Part shown: in pieces, positions 40,707 to 50,479 of the stretch
Layout: each line of letters starts with the position of its first letter
Position numbering within the stretch: position 1 is the first letter of the stretch
Assembly: GCF_003545715.1 (NCBI RefSeq)
Contig: NZ_QVNU01000012.1
Coordinates: forward strand, 1-64,000
Direction of reading: 5' to 3'
From: Taibaiella koreensis
Lineage (GTDB): Bacteria; Bacteroidota; Bacteroidia; Chitinophagales; Chitinophagaceae
Length of the DNA stretch: 64,000 nt
Translations under genes and position numbers: made by a program
Notes under the pieces: model-generated
Database searches by the model: none
What the model was told of the DNA's origin: nothing
Seen by the model: only the letters and a program-made list of their open reading frames with translations

Positions 40707-43100
40707 ATGTCCCCGACATTTTACCCCGATTGCTGCAAGCCCCTGCTGAAGCTGGCTTTGCCTGGTATGCTCACATTGTTCAGCCTGTTCCCCACTAACC
40801 TCCATGCCGCTGCATCCGAAGAACGGTCGCAGATCCATGGTAAGGTGATCACCAGCGATGGCAAACCTGCTGCTTATTGCCACGTAAGTATTGAAGGTGT
40901 TACCAGCATACCGGTAGATGAGAACGGGAACTACCTGCTCGAGGACCTGCAGCCGGGAACTTATACCCTTGTCGTGAGCTATGTAGGCCAGCAAAGGTCT
41001 TCTCATACGGTTACCGTTGCCGCCGGAGAAGATGCGTTGCAGGATTTCACTTTATCAGCCTCGGGTCAGCAACTGAACGAAATCATGATTGTAGGTGATA
41101 AATACACGATCTCGTCCCGGAAAGAAAGCCCCAACGTGGCTCGCATGCCCCTGAAGTACCTTGAAAACCCGCAGGTATATAGCGTGGTGGACAAAGAGCT
41201 TATTAAAGAGCAGATGGCATTGACACTTGATGAATCTTTTCGCAACGTACCCGGAGCCGCGCCCTCCAAGACTGGCGCTGGTATGCCGTCCTTCTTCTCC
41301 AGGGGTTTCCAGGCCAGTGAAAACCTGCGCAATGGTATGGCGACCAACCTCCGTACGGGTATCGACCTTTCCCTGGTAGAAAGAGTAGAGACGATCAAAG
41401 GACCATCTGCCACGCTCTTTGGATCGACAATGACTTCTTTCGGCGGCGTAGTCAACTACATCACCAAGAAACCTTACGACTACTTTGGCGGAGAAGTTTC
41501 CTATACCTACGGCAGCTTTGACCTGAGCCGCATTACTGCCGACATCAATACGCCGGTGAACAAAGACAGGACCCTGTTGTTCCGCATTAACCTCGCGGCG
41601 CAGAAGGAGAACAGCTTCCAGGATCAGGGCAACGGCTCGACTTATGTGGTGGCTCCTTCGCTTACCTATAAAGTAAATGAGCGGCTTACGTTCAACTTTG
41701 ACGCCGATATTCAGAAGTACCAGGGCACTACGCCAGCGGGGTGGTCGGTGGCCAAAGGCGTTACAGCCAAAGGCTTCGATGAGCTGAAGCTGGATTATAG
41801 GCGTTCGCTGCAAGACAACTCCCTCAAGAGCAATCAGACGTCGGGGAATGTATACGCGCAGGCGGCTTATAAGCTATCGGATAGCTGGACCTCGCAGACC
41901 AATTTCTCCTGGGGCATGGGTGAATACAACGACTTGTTCATTTATGACCTGACCTGGATCAGCGACTCAACTGTAGCAAGGCCTATGCGTTCGTTTGCGC
42001 CGGACAAATCGGGCAGACAACATATCCAGCAAAACTTCATCGGCGATTTTCTTATCGGATCGCTACGCAACCGGGTGGTGATCGGCGCCGACTATATGGG
42101 CCAATACCGTAATGTAAAATATACCTATCTGCCCACTGATACAGTGAACATCAATAAGGCTACACCTTCGGCCCGTATCCAGGACATCGAGAACAAGCTG
42201 GGTAATATGAGCACGCCCGAGAACCAATACAAGCAATACACTTACAGCGCCTATATATCCGACGTGCTCAACTTTACAGATAACTTGATGGCCATGGCCA
42301 GCCTTAGGGTCGATCACTTTGTAAACAAAGGCGTGTACAACACACTCACCGGCATTACGACCGGGGATTATAACCAGACGGCATTCTCACCCAAGTTCGG
42401 ACTGGTATACCAACCGGTCAAAGAAAAAGTAGCATTGTTTGCCAATTATATGAACGGCTTCAAAAATGTGGCCAATGCTATTCAGCCGGATGGCAGCACA
42501 TCCGTATTCAAGCCACAGCAGGCCAACCAGTGGGAAGCAGGAGCCAAGCTTACCCTTATGGAAGGCAAATTGAGCGCCACGATAAGCTATTATGACATCC
42601 GGGTAAGCAATGCGACCATGCCGGAGCTCCGGGATGGCAAAACCTTTACCATACAAGACGGAACACAACAGAGCAAAGGCGTGGAAGCTGAGCTGATCGC
42701 CAGCCCCCTACCCGGGCTCAACCTTATTGCAGGATACGGCTACAACGATAATCAATTTACACGGGCCGCGGCCAATATCGAGGGGAAACGCGCACTGGGC
42801 ACTCCAAAACATGTGGGCAATGTATGGATGACCTATACACTGCTCGATGGACCCGTTAAAGGTATCGGCATCGGTGGCGGACTAATGTATGTATCGGAAG
42901 TGTTCCAGGATAACCAAAATACGTTCACCCTACCCGCTTACACCATGGTTGACGCGACAATGTTTTACAACAGGCCCAAGTACCGCATCAGCTTTAAGAT
43001 GAACAATATACTGGATGAAAAATACTGGGTAAGCGACGGTTTTTATTCGCGGCCGCAAAAGACCAGGAACTTCCTGGTCAGCATTGCCTATAAATTCTAA
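40707..43100 (+). CDS. TonB-dependent siderophore receptor
   Basis: A 797-residue outer-membrane receptor. It has a signal region (~1-35), a carboxypeptidase-regulatory-like domain (GKVITSDGKPAAYCHVSIEG, ~45-120) and a plug with SFRNVPGAAPSKTGAGMPSF and VERVETIKGPSATLFGS. The barrel ends FLVSIAYKF. The plug motifs are those of FhuA/FoxA-type hydroxamate receptors. Its position inside the biosynthetic operon indicates that it imports the operon's own ferric siderophore. It is followed by a perfect-looking hairpin at 43127-43160, then the membrane acyltransferase gene. Confidence 0.93.
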   Translation: MSPTFYPDCCKPLLKLALPGMLTLFSLFPTNLHAAASEERSQIHGKVITSDGKPAAYCHVSIEGVTSIPVDENGNYLLEDLQPGTYTLVVSYVGQQRSSHTVTVAAGEDALQDFTLSASGQQLNEIMIVGDKYTISSRKESPNVARMPLKYLENPQVYSVVDKELIKEQMALTLDESFRNVPGAAPSKTGAGMPSFFSRGFQASENLRNGMATNLRTGIDLSLVERVETIKGPSATLFGSTMTSFGGVVNYITKKPYDYFGGEVSYTYGSFDLSRITADINTPVNKDRTLLFRINLAAQKENSFQDQGNGSTYVVAPSLTYKVNERLTFNFDADIQKYQGTTPAGWSVAKGVTAKGFDELKLDYRRSLQDNSLKSNQTSGNVYAQAAYKLSDSWTSQTNFSWGMGEYNDLFIYDLTWISDSTVARPMRSFAPDKSGRQHIQQNFIGDFLIGSLRNRVVIGADYMGQYRNVKYTYLPTDTVNINKATPSARIQDIENKLGNMSTPENQYKQYTYSAYISDVLNFTDNLMAMASLRVDHFVNKGVYNTLTGITTGDYNQTAFSPKFGLVYQPVKEKVALFANYMNGFKNVANAIQPDGSTSVFKPQQANQWEAGAKLTLMEGKLSATISYYDIRVSNATMPELRDGKTFTIQDGTQQSKGVEAELIASPLPGLNLIAGYGYNDNQFTRAAANIEGKRALGTPKHVGNVWMTYTLLDGPVKGIGIGGGLMYVSEVFQDNQNTFTLPAYTMVDATMFYNRPKYRISFKMNNILDEKYWVSDGFYSRPQKTRNFLVSIAYKF

Positions 43101-43126
43101 GCCGTTAGCATAACTACCAAACAACG

Positions 43127-43160
43127 TCCCTATAGGGCGTAAATCTACGCCCTGTAGGGA
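43127..43160. other. Strong intergenic stem-loop inside the siderophore operon
   Basis: The 15-nt arms TCCCTATAGGGCGTA and TACGCCCTGTAGGGA flank AATC; one position is a G-U pair. There is no T run, so it is more likely an mRNA processing or stability element than a terminator. It separates the receptor from the biosynthetic genes. Confidence 0.65.
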
Positions 43161-43175
43161 TCAAACACCAAAGCA

Positions 43176-44375
43176 ATGGCAATCAGATTATCAGACTGGA
43201 TACGACAGCGCAGGCTGATCGCAGGGATTGTGCTGTCCCTGGCTATACTGGACCATACCCGGCTTTTCTTTCACTACTGGAACACCCAACCGGTTGACCT
43301 GGCACACCCCGATCTGGCCCTTTTCTTCACCCGGTTCAGTGCATACTTCTTCGCACCGGCCGCATTTCTGCTCACCGGCATTGATCTTTACATCAAAGGC
43401 CTGCAACGCAGCAAAGCGCAAAACGCCCGGCTATGGATACGGAATGGTATCGTATTGATCCTGGTCGAGCTGCTGATCAACAATTTTCTCTACACTTTCG
43501 ATCCTTACTACCGAACCATCGGTTTATATATCATCGGTATCATGGGCCTCAGCATGGTCCTGCTCGCCATACTGCAATACCTGCCGCCGGCGTGGCTTGC
43601 CTGTATAGCATTACTGATCATCGCCAGTCACGATTACCTGAATCACATAACGGCCACAGGCCATTCGGTCAAGGCGGTCGCCTGGTATATACTGCACCAG
43701 CAGCAGTATATCTTATTGCGTGACCATCTTTATACGATAAACTATACGGTACTTCCCTGGACCGCGTTGTTATGCCTGGCTTACGCATTGGGGCGTTATG
43801 TATACCATACGCCACAGGAAACCCTGAGGAAGACTGCTATAAATATGGCTGTGTTGCTATGTCTGGCCTTCTTTATATTAAGAATGACCAATCTTTACGG
43901 TGACAAAACGCCCTGGGCTAAGCAGGATACCTGGAGTGCTACGCTTATCTCCTTTTTCAATGTGACCAAATACCCGGCATCCCTCGATTACCTCTGCATT
44001 ACCTTGGGACCGCTGTCGCTGCTTTTTGCGCTTACCCTAAAACCCTTATCCGGCCTGCCCTTCCGGTTCTTTTCCGTATTGGGAAACAGGCCGCTAATGG
44101 TCTACCTGGTCAGCACCTTTATTATCCACCTTTCGGCAATGTTTGCCGTAACGCTGCAGGGATTGCCATGGTCTGCCATGGTCATAACGCCTTCTTCTTA
44201 TAAACCCGGCCATGCGTTATATGGCTACGGTCACTCCCTGGCTAGTGTATATGGAATATGGCTCCTGGTACTCCTTGTCCAGTATGGTTTATGCCGCCTT
44301 GCAGCAGCCGGCCCGGGCTTGAGGCAGCAACGAAGAAAGGCATCTTCCACCGCAGCAGAAATCACCGCATTATAA
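43176..44375 (+). CDS. DUF1624-like multi-pass membrane acyltransferase
   Basis: A 399-residue protein with about ten membrane segments. The N-terminal LSLAILDHTRLFFHYWNT and FTRFSAYFFAPAAFLLTGI segments match the DUF1624 / heparan-alpha-glucosaminide N-acetyltransferase-like family. That family uses a membrane-embedded His to move acyl groups across the membrane; the His of LDHTR is the candidate here. Inside a siderophore operon it could acylate the product or an intermediate during export. This role is inference, as family members often have unknown substrates. Confidence 0.75.
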   Translation: MAIRLSDWIRQRRLIAGIVLSLAILDHTRLFFHYWNTQPVDLAHPDLALFFTRFSAYFFAPAAFLLTGIDLYIKGLQRSKAQNARLWIRNGIVLILVELLINNFLYTFDPYYRTIGLYIIGIMGLSMVLLAILQYLPPAWLACIALLIIASHDYLNHITATGHSVKAVAWYILHQQQYILLRDHLYTINYTVLPWTALLCLAYALGRYVYHTPQETLRKTAINMAVLLCLAFFILRMTNLYGDKTPWAKQDTWSATLISFFNVTKYPASLDYLCITLGPLSLLFALTLKPLSGLPFRFFSVLGNRPLMVYLVSTFIIHLSAMFAVTLQGLPWSAMVITPSSYKPGHALYGYGHSLASVYGIWLLVLLVQYGLCRLAAAGPGLRQQRRKASSTAAEITAL

Positions 44376-44415
44376 ATACAGTCCAGATATAAAAAACAAC
44401 CAGACAAACACAAAT

Positions 44416-45948
44416 ATGGAACAATTAAGCTATCACAGTCCTATGGAGATGGCGCCGGCGATCCCCGATGCTGCCGCAGAAGCCTTTCCCGGCATTTTCA
44501 ATCAGCAGTCGACAGATATTTACAGCAAAGCCATGGCAAAGGCAAAATCCGTTGTACTGCAATTTCTGGAACAGCAGCAACGGCCCTTTAGCGGCATCAG
44601 CGTTGCACAGCTAAATGAGCTTTTCGACACAGTGGACTTCGACACACCGCTGCAGGACTACGATGCCCTGTTGCAGGAAGTGCAGGAGCTCTATGTCAAC
44701 CATGCTACAGCCTTTCATCTGCCGCAATACATCGCGCACCTTAACTGCCCTGTGGTGATCCCGGCGCTGGTGGCAGAGGTCCTGATCAGTGCCATCAATT
44801 CTTCCCAGGATACCTGGGACCAGAGCGCGGGCGGGACTTTAATGGAGCAACGGTTAATCGACTGGACCGCCACCCAGATCGGTTTCGGCGCCTATGCCGA
44901 TGGTGTATTTACATCGGGAGGCACCCTCAGCAACCTGATGGGCATGCTGTTGGCAAGAGATCATTTTGCCCAGGAACGCTTTGCGCACAATATTAAAAAG
45001 AGTGGGAATCCTTCGGAGGCAGGCCGGTTCCGGGTCTTCGTTTCTGAAAAATCCCATTTCAGCAATCTTAAAAATGCCTCCTTGCTTGGCCTGGGTGAGC
45101 AAGGTATCGTAAAAATAAGTACCGATCAGCGCTTCCGGATGGACGTCGCATCCCTGCAGGCAGCGATCGAAGCCGAGCTGGCACAGGGCAATATTCCTAT
45201 CGCCGTTATTGCAACAGCCGGCACTACCGATTTTGGTAATATCGATCCGCTGGAACCGATAGCCCGGCTGGCTGAGCGCTACAACATCTGGATGCATGTA
45301 GATGCCGCCTATGGATGCGGCCTGCTCCTTAGCAATAAATACCGGGATCTGTTGCATGGCATCGAACTTGCAGATTCGGTAACGATCGACTATCATAAGT
45401 CCTTTTTCCAGCCAGTAAGCAGCAGCGCCTTTATTGTAAGGCATCGCAACCTGCTTAAGATCATCAGGCACCACGCCGATTATCTCAATCCCGAAGACCA
45501 GGATTATGAAGAGCATCCCTCCCTGGTAAACAAGAGCGTAACACAGGTAACCCGGCGCTTCGATGCACTCAAGCTATGGTGTACGCTACGCATGCTGGGT
45601 AGGGAAGAGCTGGGAAGGTATATCGATACCATTATCGAAACCACTGCCGAGGCTGCCGCATTGATTGAAGCCGATCCCGAATTTGACCTGCTTTGCGATT
45701 CGGATATCAGCGCGCTTTTGTTCCGCTATGTTCCCGGTGATATACCAGTCGAAGAAAGCGACGCGCTCAACACTTATATCAAAAAGGCCATGTTCCGGAG
45801 CGGTGAGGTAATGGTAGCCAGCACAAAGGTGAATGATCGTTTTTACCTGAAATTTACCCTGCTCAATCCTGCGACCACCATCGAAGATGTCAGGAGCATT
45901 CTTCAAACCATTAAACAATACGGCGAAACGTTCTATGCAATCTCTTAA
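44416..45948 (+). CDS. PLP-dependent group II amino acid decarboxylase (DesA-like)
   Basis: A 510-residue fold-type I PLP enzyme. Marks are FTSGGTLSNLMGMLLARD, ATAGTTDFGNIDPLEPIA, HVDAAYGCGLLLSN and the Schiff-base lysine in TIDYHKSFFQPVSSSAF. The family covers L-lysine, ornithine, diaminobutyrate and aromatic amino acid decarboxylases. With an N-hydroxylase and NIS synthetases next door the likely product is cadaverine, putrescine or diaminopropane. No diaminobutyrate aminotransferase gene is present in the window, which favours lysine or ornithine as substrate. Overlaps the next gene by 14 bp. Confidence 0.9.
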   Translation: MEQLSYHSPMEMAPAIPDAAAEAFPGIFNQQSTDIYSKAMAKAKSVVLQFLEQQQRPFSGISVAQLNELFDTVDFDTPLQDYDALLQEVQELYVNHATAFHLPQYIAHLNCPVVIPALVAEVLISAINSSQDTWDQSAGGTLMEQRLIDWTATQIGFGAYADGVFTSGGTLSNLMGMLLARDHFAQERFAHNIKKSGNPSEAGRFRVFVSEKSHFSNLKNASLLGLGEQGIVKISTDQRFRMDVASLQAAIEAELAQGNIPIAVIATAGTTDFGNIDPLEPIARLAERYNIWMHVDAAYGCGLLLSNKYRDLLHGIELADSVTIDYHKSFFQPVSSSAFIVRHRNLLKIIRHHADYLNPEDQDYEEHPSLVNKSVTQVTRRFDALKLWCTLRMLGREELGRYIDTIIETTAEAAALIEADPEFDLLCDSDISALLFRYVPGDIPVEESDALNTYIKKAMFRSGEVMVASTKVNDRFYLKFTLLNPATTIEDVRSILQTIKQYGETFYAIS

Positions 45949-47488
45949 AGACAGCACCGGTATCGATGTCCTGCTCAATGCTTACTGCAGGGAGTTCCGC
46001 AATTGGGCGCCATATATAGGGCCGGCTGTATACGATAAGGCCTTGCGGGATAAGATGCAGCAATGTGATACCCGCCTATATATCCGCATCGACTTTACAA
46101 TGCAGGGCAGCGAAGTATTTGTGCCGGTAGCCTACCAATCGCTGACCGGAGATCACTTGTTTGCAGGGCCGGCATGGGAGCGTATTCCGGAAGACAATAC
46201 GATACACATACTTAGTGCTGAACGCTTCTATATGCTTGCTTCCGCCTATGCTACAGAACGCCTACAAACTTCATGTACCGGGGCATTTGCTATGACTGAT
46301 TCCATTGCCCTTGTCGCACCGGCAAACGGATGGTATCGTCCCGAAGACCTTACAAGTGCGCAGGCCGGCACACCGCTGATCGTATCGTTGCTTACCCGCA
46401 GCTCCGGTTCCCCGGTATCAGAAGAACGGCTGCTACGCTGGTTTATACGTTATACCACACAGGTGCTGCCACAGCTGGTACAGGATGCCGGAACCGATCG
46501 TTATACCTTTCCTTCCATTCAAATCCGGATAGACGAAGAGGGCTTCCCTTCCGGATGCCGGATTGCAGAAGGTACAGACGGGCGTGGTCACTGGATGCAT
46601 CATATTCTTTCCGCCTTTATGCCGCTTGTCGCTACAATAGGCAGACAGGGCCTTATGGGCGAGCACGACCTGCTTAAAGCACTGTACGCCCAGTTCAAAA
46701 TACAGGCAGCCAATGATACAGAAAGCCCCTTGCAGCAGTTGCTGTCTCAGCGGAATATCATGTGTACGGGTCGTTTGCTTACCGGCGAAAATTATACCAT
46801 AAGCTACCCCAATCCCTTACAGGAATATTTCCGGACCAGACACATCCTTATGCCTGAAAATAAGGAACCGGTGTTTCAACGGTATTTTCCCAAAGAAGAC
46901 ATCACCGTGAGCATCCGCCCTTTTGACCATGACCGGGATATGGAAAGAGTCTATGAATGGTTCCATGCCGAGCATGCTAAACCCATCTGGAAAATGGACT
47001 GGCCGATGGAACAGCTGGAACTGTTTTACCGTACCATAACCGCCAATGAAGCCGCGCACAGCTTTATCGGGGAGATCAATGGCGAGCCCACCTTCAACCT
47101 CGAAGTGTATTGGGCGACCAGGGACCTCCTGGGCGAATACTATGCTGTACAGCCCGGAGACTATGGCACGCATCTCCTGATCGCACCTACAGACAAAAAA
47201 AAGAAGTTCCCCTCTGCTACTATGCAAACCATACTGGACTGGCTCTTTACTGAGCCCCTGATCGACAGGCTGGTAGGCGAAGGATCGGTGGAATCGGTTG
47301 CCGCATTGATGAATAAGGTACATGTAGGTTTCCGCCTGGACAGCGTGCTGGAGATGCCCCATAAGCGTTCCCACCTTAACTTTTGCCGCCGGGAATGGTA
47401 TTGGGAACGTTTCCCCGAAAACAGAAATTTTACACTAACCGCTCCAACGCACAAAACAACATTACATGAACCCGCAGCAAGTATATGA
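45935..47488 (+). CDS. Two-domain siderophore protein: N-terminal unknown + IucB/DesC-like acyltransferase
   Basis: The ATG at 45935 gives 517 residues. The C-terminal ~200 residues (from ITVSIRPFDHDRDMERVYEW) are an IucB/AlcB/DesC-type GNAT: WKMDWPMEQLELFYRTI, then EVYWATRDLLGEYYAVQPGD and GTHLLIAP. They would acylate the N-hydroxy-diamine. The N-terminal ~310 residues are unusual for DesC proteins, which are normally ~190 residues. Their end (helical LSAFMPLVATIGRQGLMGEH to CTGRLL and YPNPL) weakly resembles the FhuF-like C-terminal part of NIS synthetases. The gene overlaps the decarboxylase by 14 bp and the hydroxylase by 23 bp. Confidence 0.85.
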   Translation: MQSLKDSTGIDVLLNAYCREFRNWAPYIGPAVYDKALRDKMQQCDTRLYIRIDFTMQGSEVFVPVAYQSLTGDHLFAGPAWERIPEDNTIHILSAERFYMLASAYATERLQTSCTGAFAMTDSIALVAPANGWYRPEDLTSAQAGTPLIVSLLTRSSGSPVSEERLLRWFIRYTTQVLPQLVQDAGTDRYTFPSIQIRIDEEGFPSGCRIAEGTDGRGHWMHHILSAFMPLVATIGRQGLMGEHDLLKALYAQFKIQAANDTESPLQQLLSQRNIMCTGRLLTGENYTISYPNPLQEYFRTRHILMPENKEPVFQRYFPKEDITVSIRPFDHDRDMERVYEWFHAEHAKPIWKMDWPMEQLELFYRTITANEAAHSFIGEINGEPTFNLEVYWATRDLLGEYYAVQPGDYGTHLLIAPTDKKKKFPSATMQTILDWLFTEPLIDRLVGEGSVESVAALMNKVHVGFRLDSVLEMPHKRSHLNFCRREWYWERFPENRNFTLTAPTHKTTLHEPAASI

Positions 47489-48776
47489 TATCATCGGCAT
47501 CGGCATTGGCCCCTTTAATCTTGGACTGGCCGCGCTCAGTGCACCGGTAGAAGGACTGAATACGCTTTTCCTGGATCAGTCGGTATCGTTCGACTGGCAT
47601 CCGGGCCTCATGCTCGACGACGCCACCTTACAGGTACCCTTTATGGCCGACCTGGTCACTATGGCAGATCCCACCAGCCCCTATAGCCTCCTCAATTATC
47701 TGAAGCAAAACAACCGGATCTACAAGTTCTATATACGGGAAAGCTTTTTCGTATACCGTCGCGAGTATAATCTGTATTGCCAATGGGTCGCTGAACAGCT
47801 TGATAACTGCCGCTTCGGCCAAAAAGTAGTACAGATAGATTACGAAGGCGGCATTTACCAGGTCACTTCCGAAGACACCCGCAGCGGCGCTACCAGCTTT
47901 CTTCTGTGTCGTAAGCTGGTGCTGGGCACCGGTACACAGCCTTATATACCCGAAGCGATAAGAAAAGCAAGGCCGGACCGGCTCATTCATACGGCCGACT
48001 ATCTGCATCGCAAAACAGAAGTAGTGCAACAACAATCGGTAACGATCGTAGGCTCGGGGCAGAGCGCTGCGGAGATCTTCCGCGACCTGCTGCCCGAAAC
48101 AAGGAAAGGTCTGCAGCTCAACTGGATTACCCGTTCAGGGCGGTTCTTCCCATTGGAAAACCATGCCAAGCTTACCCTGGAGATGACTTCTCCTGATTAT
48201 GTAGACTATTTCTATACCCTATCCGAAGCGGTGAAAAAGAATTTACTGACCACACAGCAATCCTTGTACAAGGGCATCAACTACGACCTGATCAACGATA
48301 TCTACAACAGCATGTACGCGATAGAGCTTGCAGATGGCAGCGTCAATGCAAGCCTAAGGTGTAACAGCAGCCTGCAGGCCATCCGTACCGGGGATAACGG
48401 GCAGCATGTGCTTACCTTTCACCAGGAAGAGCAGGACCTGTCTTTCGAACTGCCCACCCAATACGTCATTATGGCTACCGGCTATAAGTACCGGGAGCCG
48501 GGTTTTCTCCGCAACATACAAGACCGTATCCAACGCAACCCGGACGGTAGCTTCGCGGTACACCGCAACTACAGCATCGACCAGGATGCCTCGGATATTT
48601 ATGTACAGAATGCAGAGCTGCATACGCATGGTTTTGTGAGCCCCGACCTGGGTATGGGCGCTTACCGCAACGCTTTTATCCTGAACGACGTGCTGGGTAA
48701 AGAAGTGTACCGGGTCGAGCAAAAGATCGCCTTCCAGCAATTTGAAGCCACCACAGCGATATTACAACCAGCCTAA
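47466..48776 (+). CDS. L-lysine/L-ornithine N-hydroxylase (IucD/DesB-like)
   Basis: A 436-residue flavin N-monooxygenase that makes the hydroxylamine for hydroxamate siderophores. Marks are the FAD site GIGIGPFNLGLAAL (about 11-24), FDWHPGLMLDDATLQVPFM, PTSPYSLLNYLKQ, the NADPH site TIVGSGQSAAEIF (about 194-206) and the late ATGYKYREP motif. The HGFVSPDLGMGAYRNAFI ending is typical. In this setting the likely substrate is the free diamine made by the decarboxylase, as for DesB. Next is the exporter gene, 13 bp on. Confidence 0.95.
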   Translation: MNPQQVYDIIGIGIGPFNLGLAALSAPVEGLNTLFLDQSVSFDWHPGLMLDDATLQVPFMADLVTMADPTSPYSLLNYLKQNNRIYKFYIRESFFVYRREYNLYCQWVAEQLDNCRFGQKVVQIDYEGGIYQVTSEDTRSGATSFLLCRKLVLGTGTQPYIPEAIRKARPDRLIHTADYLHRKTEVVQQQSVTIVGSGQSAAEIFRDLLPETRKGLQLNWITRSGRFFPLENHAKLTLEMTSPDYVDYFYTLSEAVKKNLLTTQQSLYKGINYDLINDIYNSMYAIELADGSVNASLRCNSSLQAIRTGDNGQHVLTFHQEEQDLSFELPTQYVIMATGYKYREPGFLRNIQDRIQRNPDGSFAVHRNYSIDQDASDIYVQNAELHTHGFVSPDLGMGAYRNAFILNDVLGKEVYRVEQKIAFQQFEATTAILQPA

Positions 48777-48789
48777 CCGGACAAACATC

Positions 48790-50187
48790 ATGCTACTCAG
48801 AATACAGTATTTTTTTAACCTCCTGGTACTAGCGCTCAAGGGCAGTGAAAAAGACTTTACTTCCGGAAGCGTCAACAGGGCTACTTTCCTGCTGGCAGTC
48901 CCCACAATGCTGGAGCTGAGCCTGGAGTCGTTGTTTGTACTGGTAGACCTGCTTTATGTCAGCCGCCTTGGCGAGCAAGCCATCACCGTCGTCGGGATCA
49001 CCAATTCCGTTGTGATCCTGCTGCAATCCTTAGCCACTGGGCTTGGCATAGCCGCCACGGCACTGGTAGCACGAAGAATAGGCGAACGTAAGCCTAAAGC
49101 TGCCGGGCTTGCGGCCGTGCAGGTCATTTACCTTGGCCTGTTAACCGGCGGTATCTGTGGCATGGCTACCTGCCTGGCCAACCGGCAGATCCTGCAGTTG
49201 GCCGGCGCATCGGTACAGTTGGCGCAATACGGCGATCTTTTTTCAAAGATCATGTTTGCAACGGTACCATTGATTATCCTGCGGATTTTGCTCAACAGCA
49301 TCTTCAGGGGAGCCGGCAATGCAGCGATCGCCATGCGTACCCTGATGCTTTCCAATAGCGTCAACATTGTTCTCGGTTGGCTATTCATCTTCGGGCCGGG
49401 GCCGGTACCGGCCATGGGTATTACCGGAGCGGGCCTGGCTGTGCTGGTCGCCAACGTGGCCGGCGTTCTGTTTCAGTTGGCTTGTTTTGCCGGCAACAAG
49501 AAGCGCTTTCTTATAGAAAGAAGGCATTTCGTTCCGGAGTTACGTACACTGAAGCAGCTGGCAAAGCTGGCCCTTGCCGGTATGGTGCAATACCTGGTGC
49601 CCTCATCCAGCCGCTTTTTTATGATCATGATCGTAGCCCGGCTTGGCGAAGAAGTGCTGGCCGGCTACATTATCGCCAACCGGATTATCATGTTCACGGT
49701 ACTGCCTGCCTGGGGGATCGCCAATGCTGCCGGCGTGCTTACCGGTCAAAACCTGGGCGCCCGGCAGCCGCAGCGCGCCACGGCCTCGGTATGGCGTACT
49801 GGCCTGTTCAATATGTGCTTTCTTTCCCTGATGGCGCTGGTGCTATCGCTTTGCGCGCCGCAGATCGTAAGCGTATTTACCAGTCACCAGGCTACGGCCG
49901 GCTATGCGCGCATCTATCTTTATTATATGTCTGTTGCCTATTTGTTCTTTGGCTATACTATGGTCATATCGCGCGCGCTGAATGCCGCCGGTGCGGTAAA
50001 CACCATAACACTGTTGCATGTGCTCATGTTCTACGTTATACAGCTACCGCTGGCCTATGGCCTGGCCATCACCGCCGGCTGGGGCGCCCGGGGCATCTTT
50101 ACGGCCATTATGATTTCTGAAATGGTATTGGCCACGACTTGTATACTCGTATTCCGGAAAGGCAAATGGCAGCAGCGTCACATTTAA
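48790..50187 (+). CDS. MATE-family exporter
   Basis: The ATG at 48790 (MLLRIQYFFNLLVL) gives 465 residues with about twelve membrane helices in two homologous halves. Marks are FLLAVPTMLELSLESLFVLV in helix one, LGEQAITVVGITNSVVILLQ, and the second-half counterpart LAGYIIANRIIMFTVLPAWG. MATE proteins export small molecules by ion antiport. Between the hydroxylase and the carrier-protein gene, export of the siderophore is the most likely job. Confidence 0.92.
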   Translation: MLLRIQYFFNLLVLALKGSEKDFTSGSVNRATFLLAVPTMLELSLESLFVLVDLLYVSRLGEQAITVVGITNSVVILLQSLATGLGIAATALVARRIGERKPKAAGLAAVQVIYLGLLTGGICGMATCLANRQILQLAGASVQLAQYGDLFSKIMFATVPLIILRILLNSIFRGAGNAAIAMRTLMLSNSVNIVLGWLFIFGPGPVPAMGITGAGLAVLVANVAGVLFQLACFAGNKKRFLIERRHFVPELRTLKQLAKLALAGMVQYLVPSSSRFFMIMIVARLGEEVLAGYIIANRIIMFTVLPAWGIANAAGVLTGQNLGARQPQRATASVWRTGLFNMCFLSLMALVLSLCAPQIVSVFTSHQATAGYARIYLYYMSVAYLFFGYTMVISRALNAAGAVNTITLLHVLMFYVIQLPLAYGLAITAGWGARGIFTAIMISEMVLATTCILVFRKGKWQQRHI

Positions 50188-50222
50188 ACACCACCTATTA
50201 AAAAACAACAAACACAAGAACA

Positions 50223-50474
50223 ATGAATAATCAAGCAAAGCTCAACCAGGTTCTGATGCAGAGCCTGTCCGTACCCGAAACCATGATCGACGAGACCTTA
50301 TCTTACCAAAGCATACCCGAGTGGGATTCAATGGCGCATATGTACCTGATGTCGGGAATAGAAGAGGCTTTTGGTATCAGCCTTGCCACGACAGATATGC
50401 TGGAGATGACTGACCTGGAAAGCATCAGAAAAAAACTAGTGCAACATCAAATCACTTTTGAACAGGAAGCATAA
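50223..50474 (+). CDS. Acyl carrier protein
   Basis: An 83-residue carrier protein. The phosphopantetheine site is PEWDSMAHMYLM, with Ser in the usual D-S-[LM] setting. Helix three begins FGISLATTDMLEMTDLESI, with the acidic surface typical of ACPs. It starts 35 bp after the exporter and 5 bp before the ligase gene, so it is clearly paired with that enzyme. ACPs are not part of classical NIS pathways such as desABCD, so it should carry an additional acyl or amino-acyl unit. Confidence 0.85.
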   Translation: MNNQAKLNQVLMQSLSVPETMIDETLSYQSIPEWDSMAHMYLMSGIEEAFGISLATTDMLEMTDLESIRKKLVQHQITFEQEA

Positions 50475-50479
50475 CCGCT

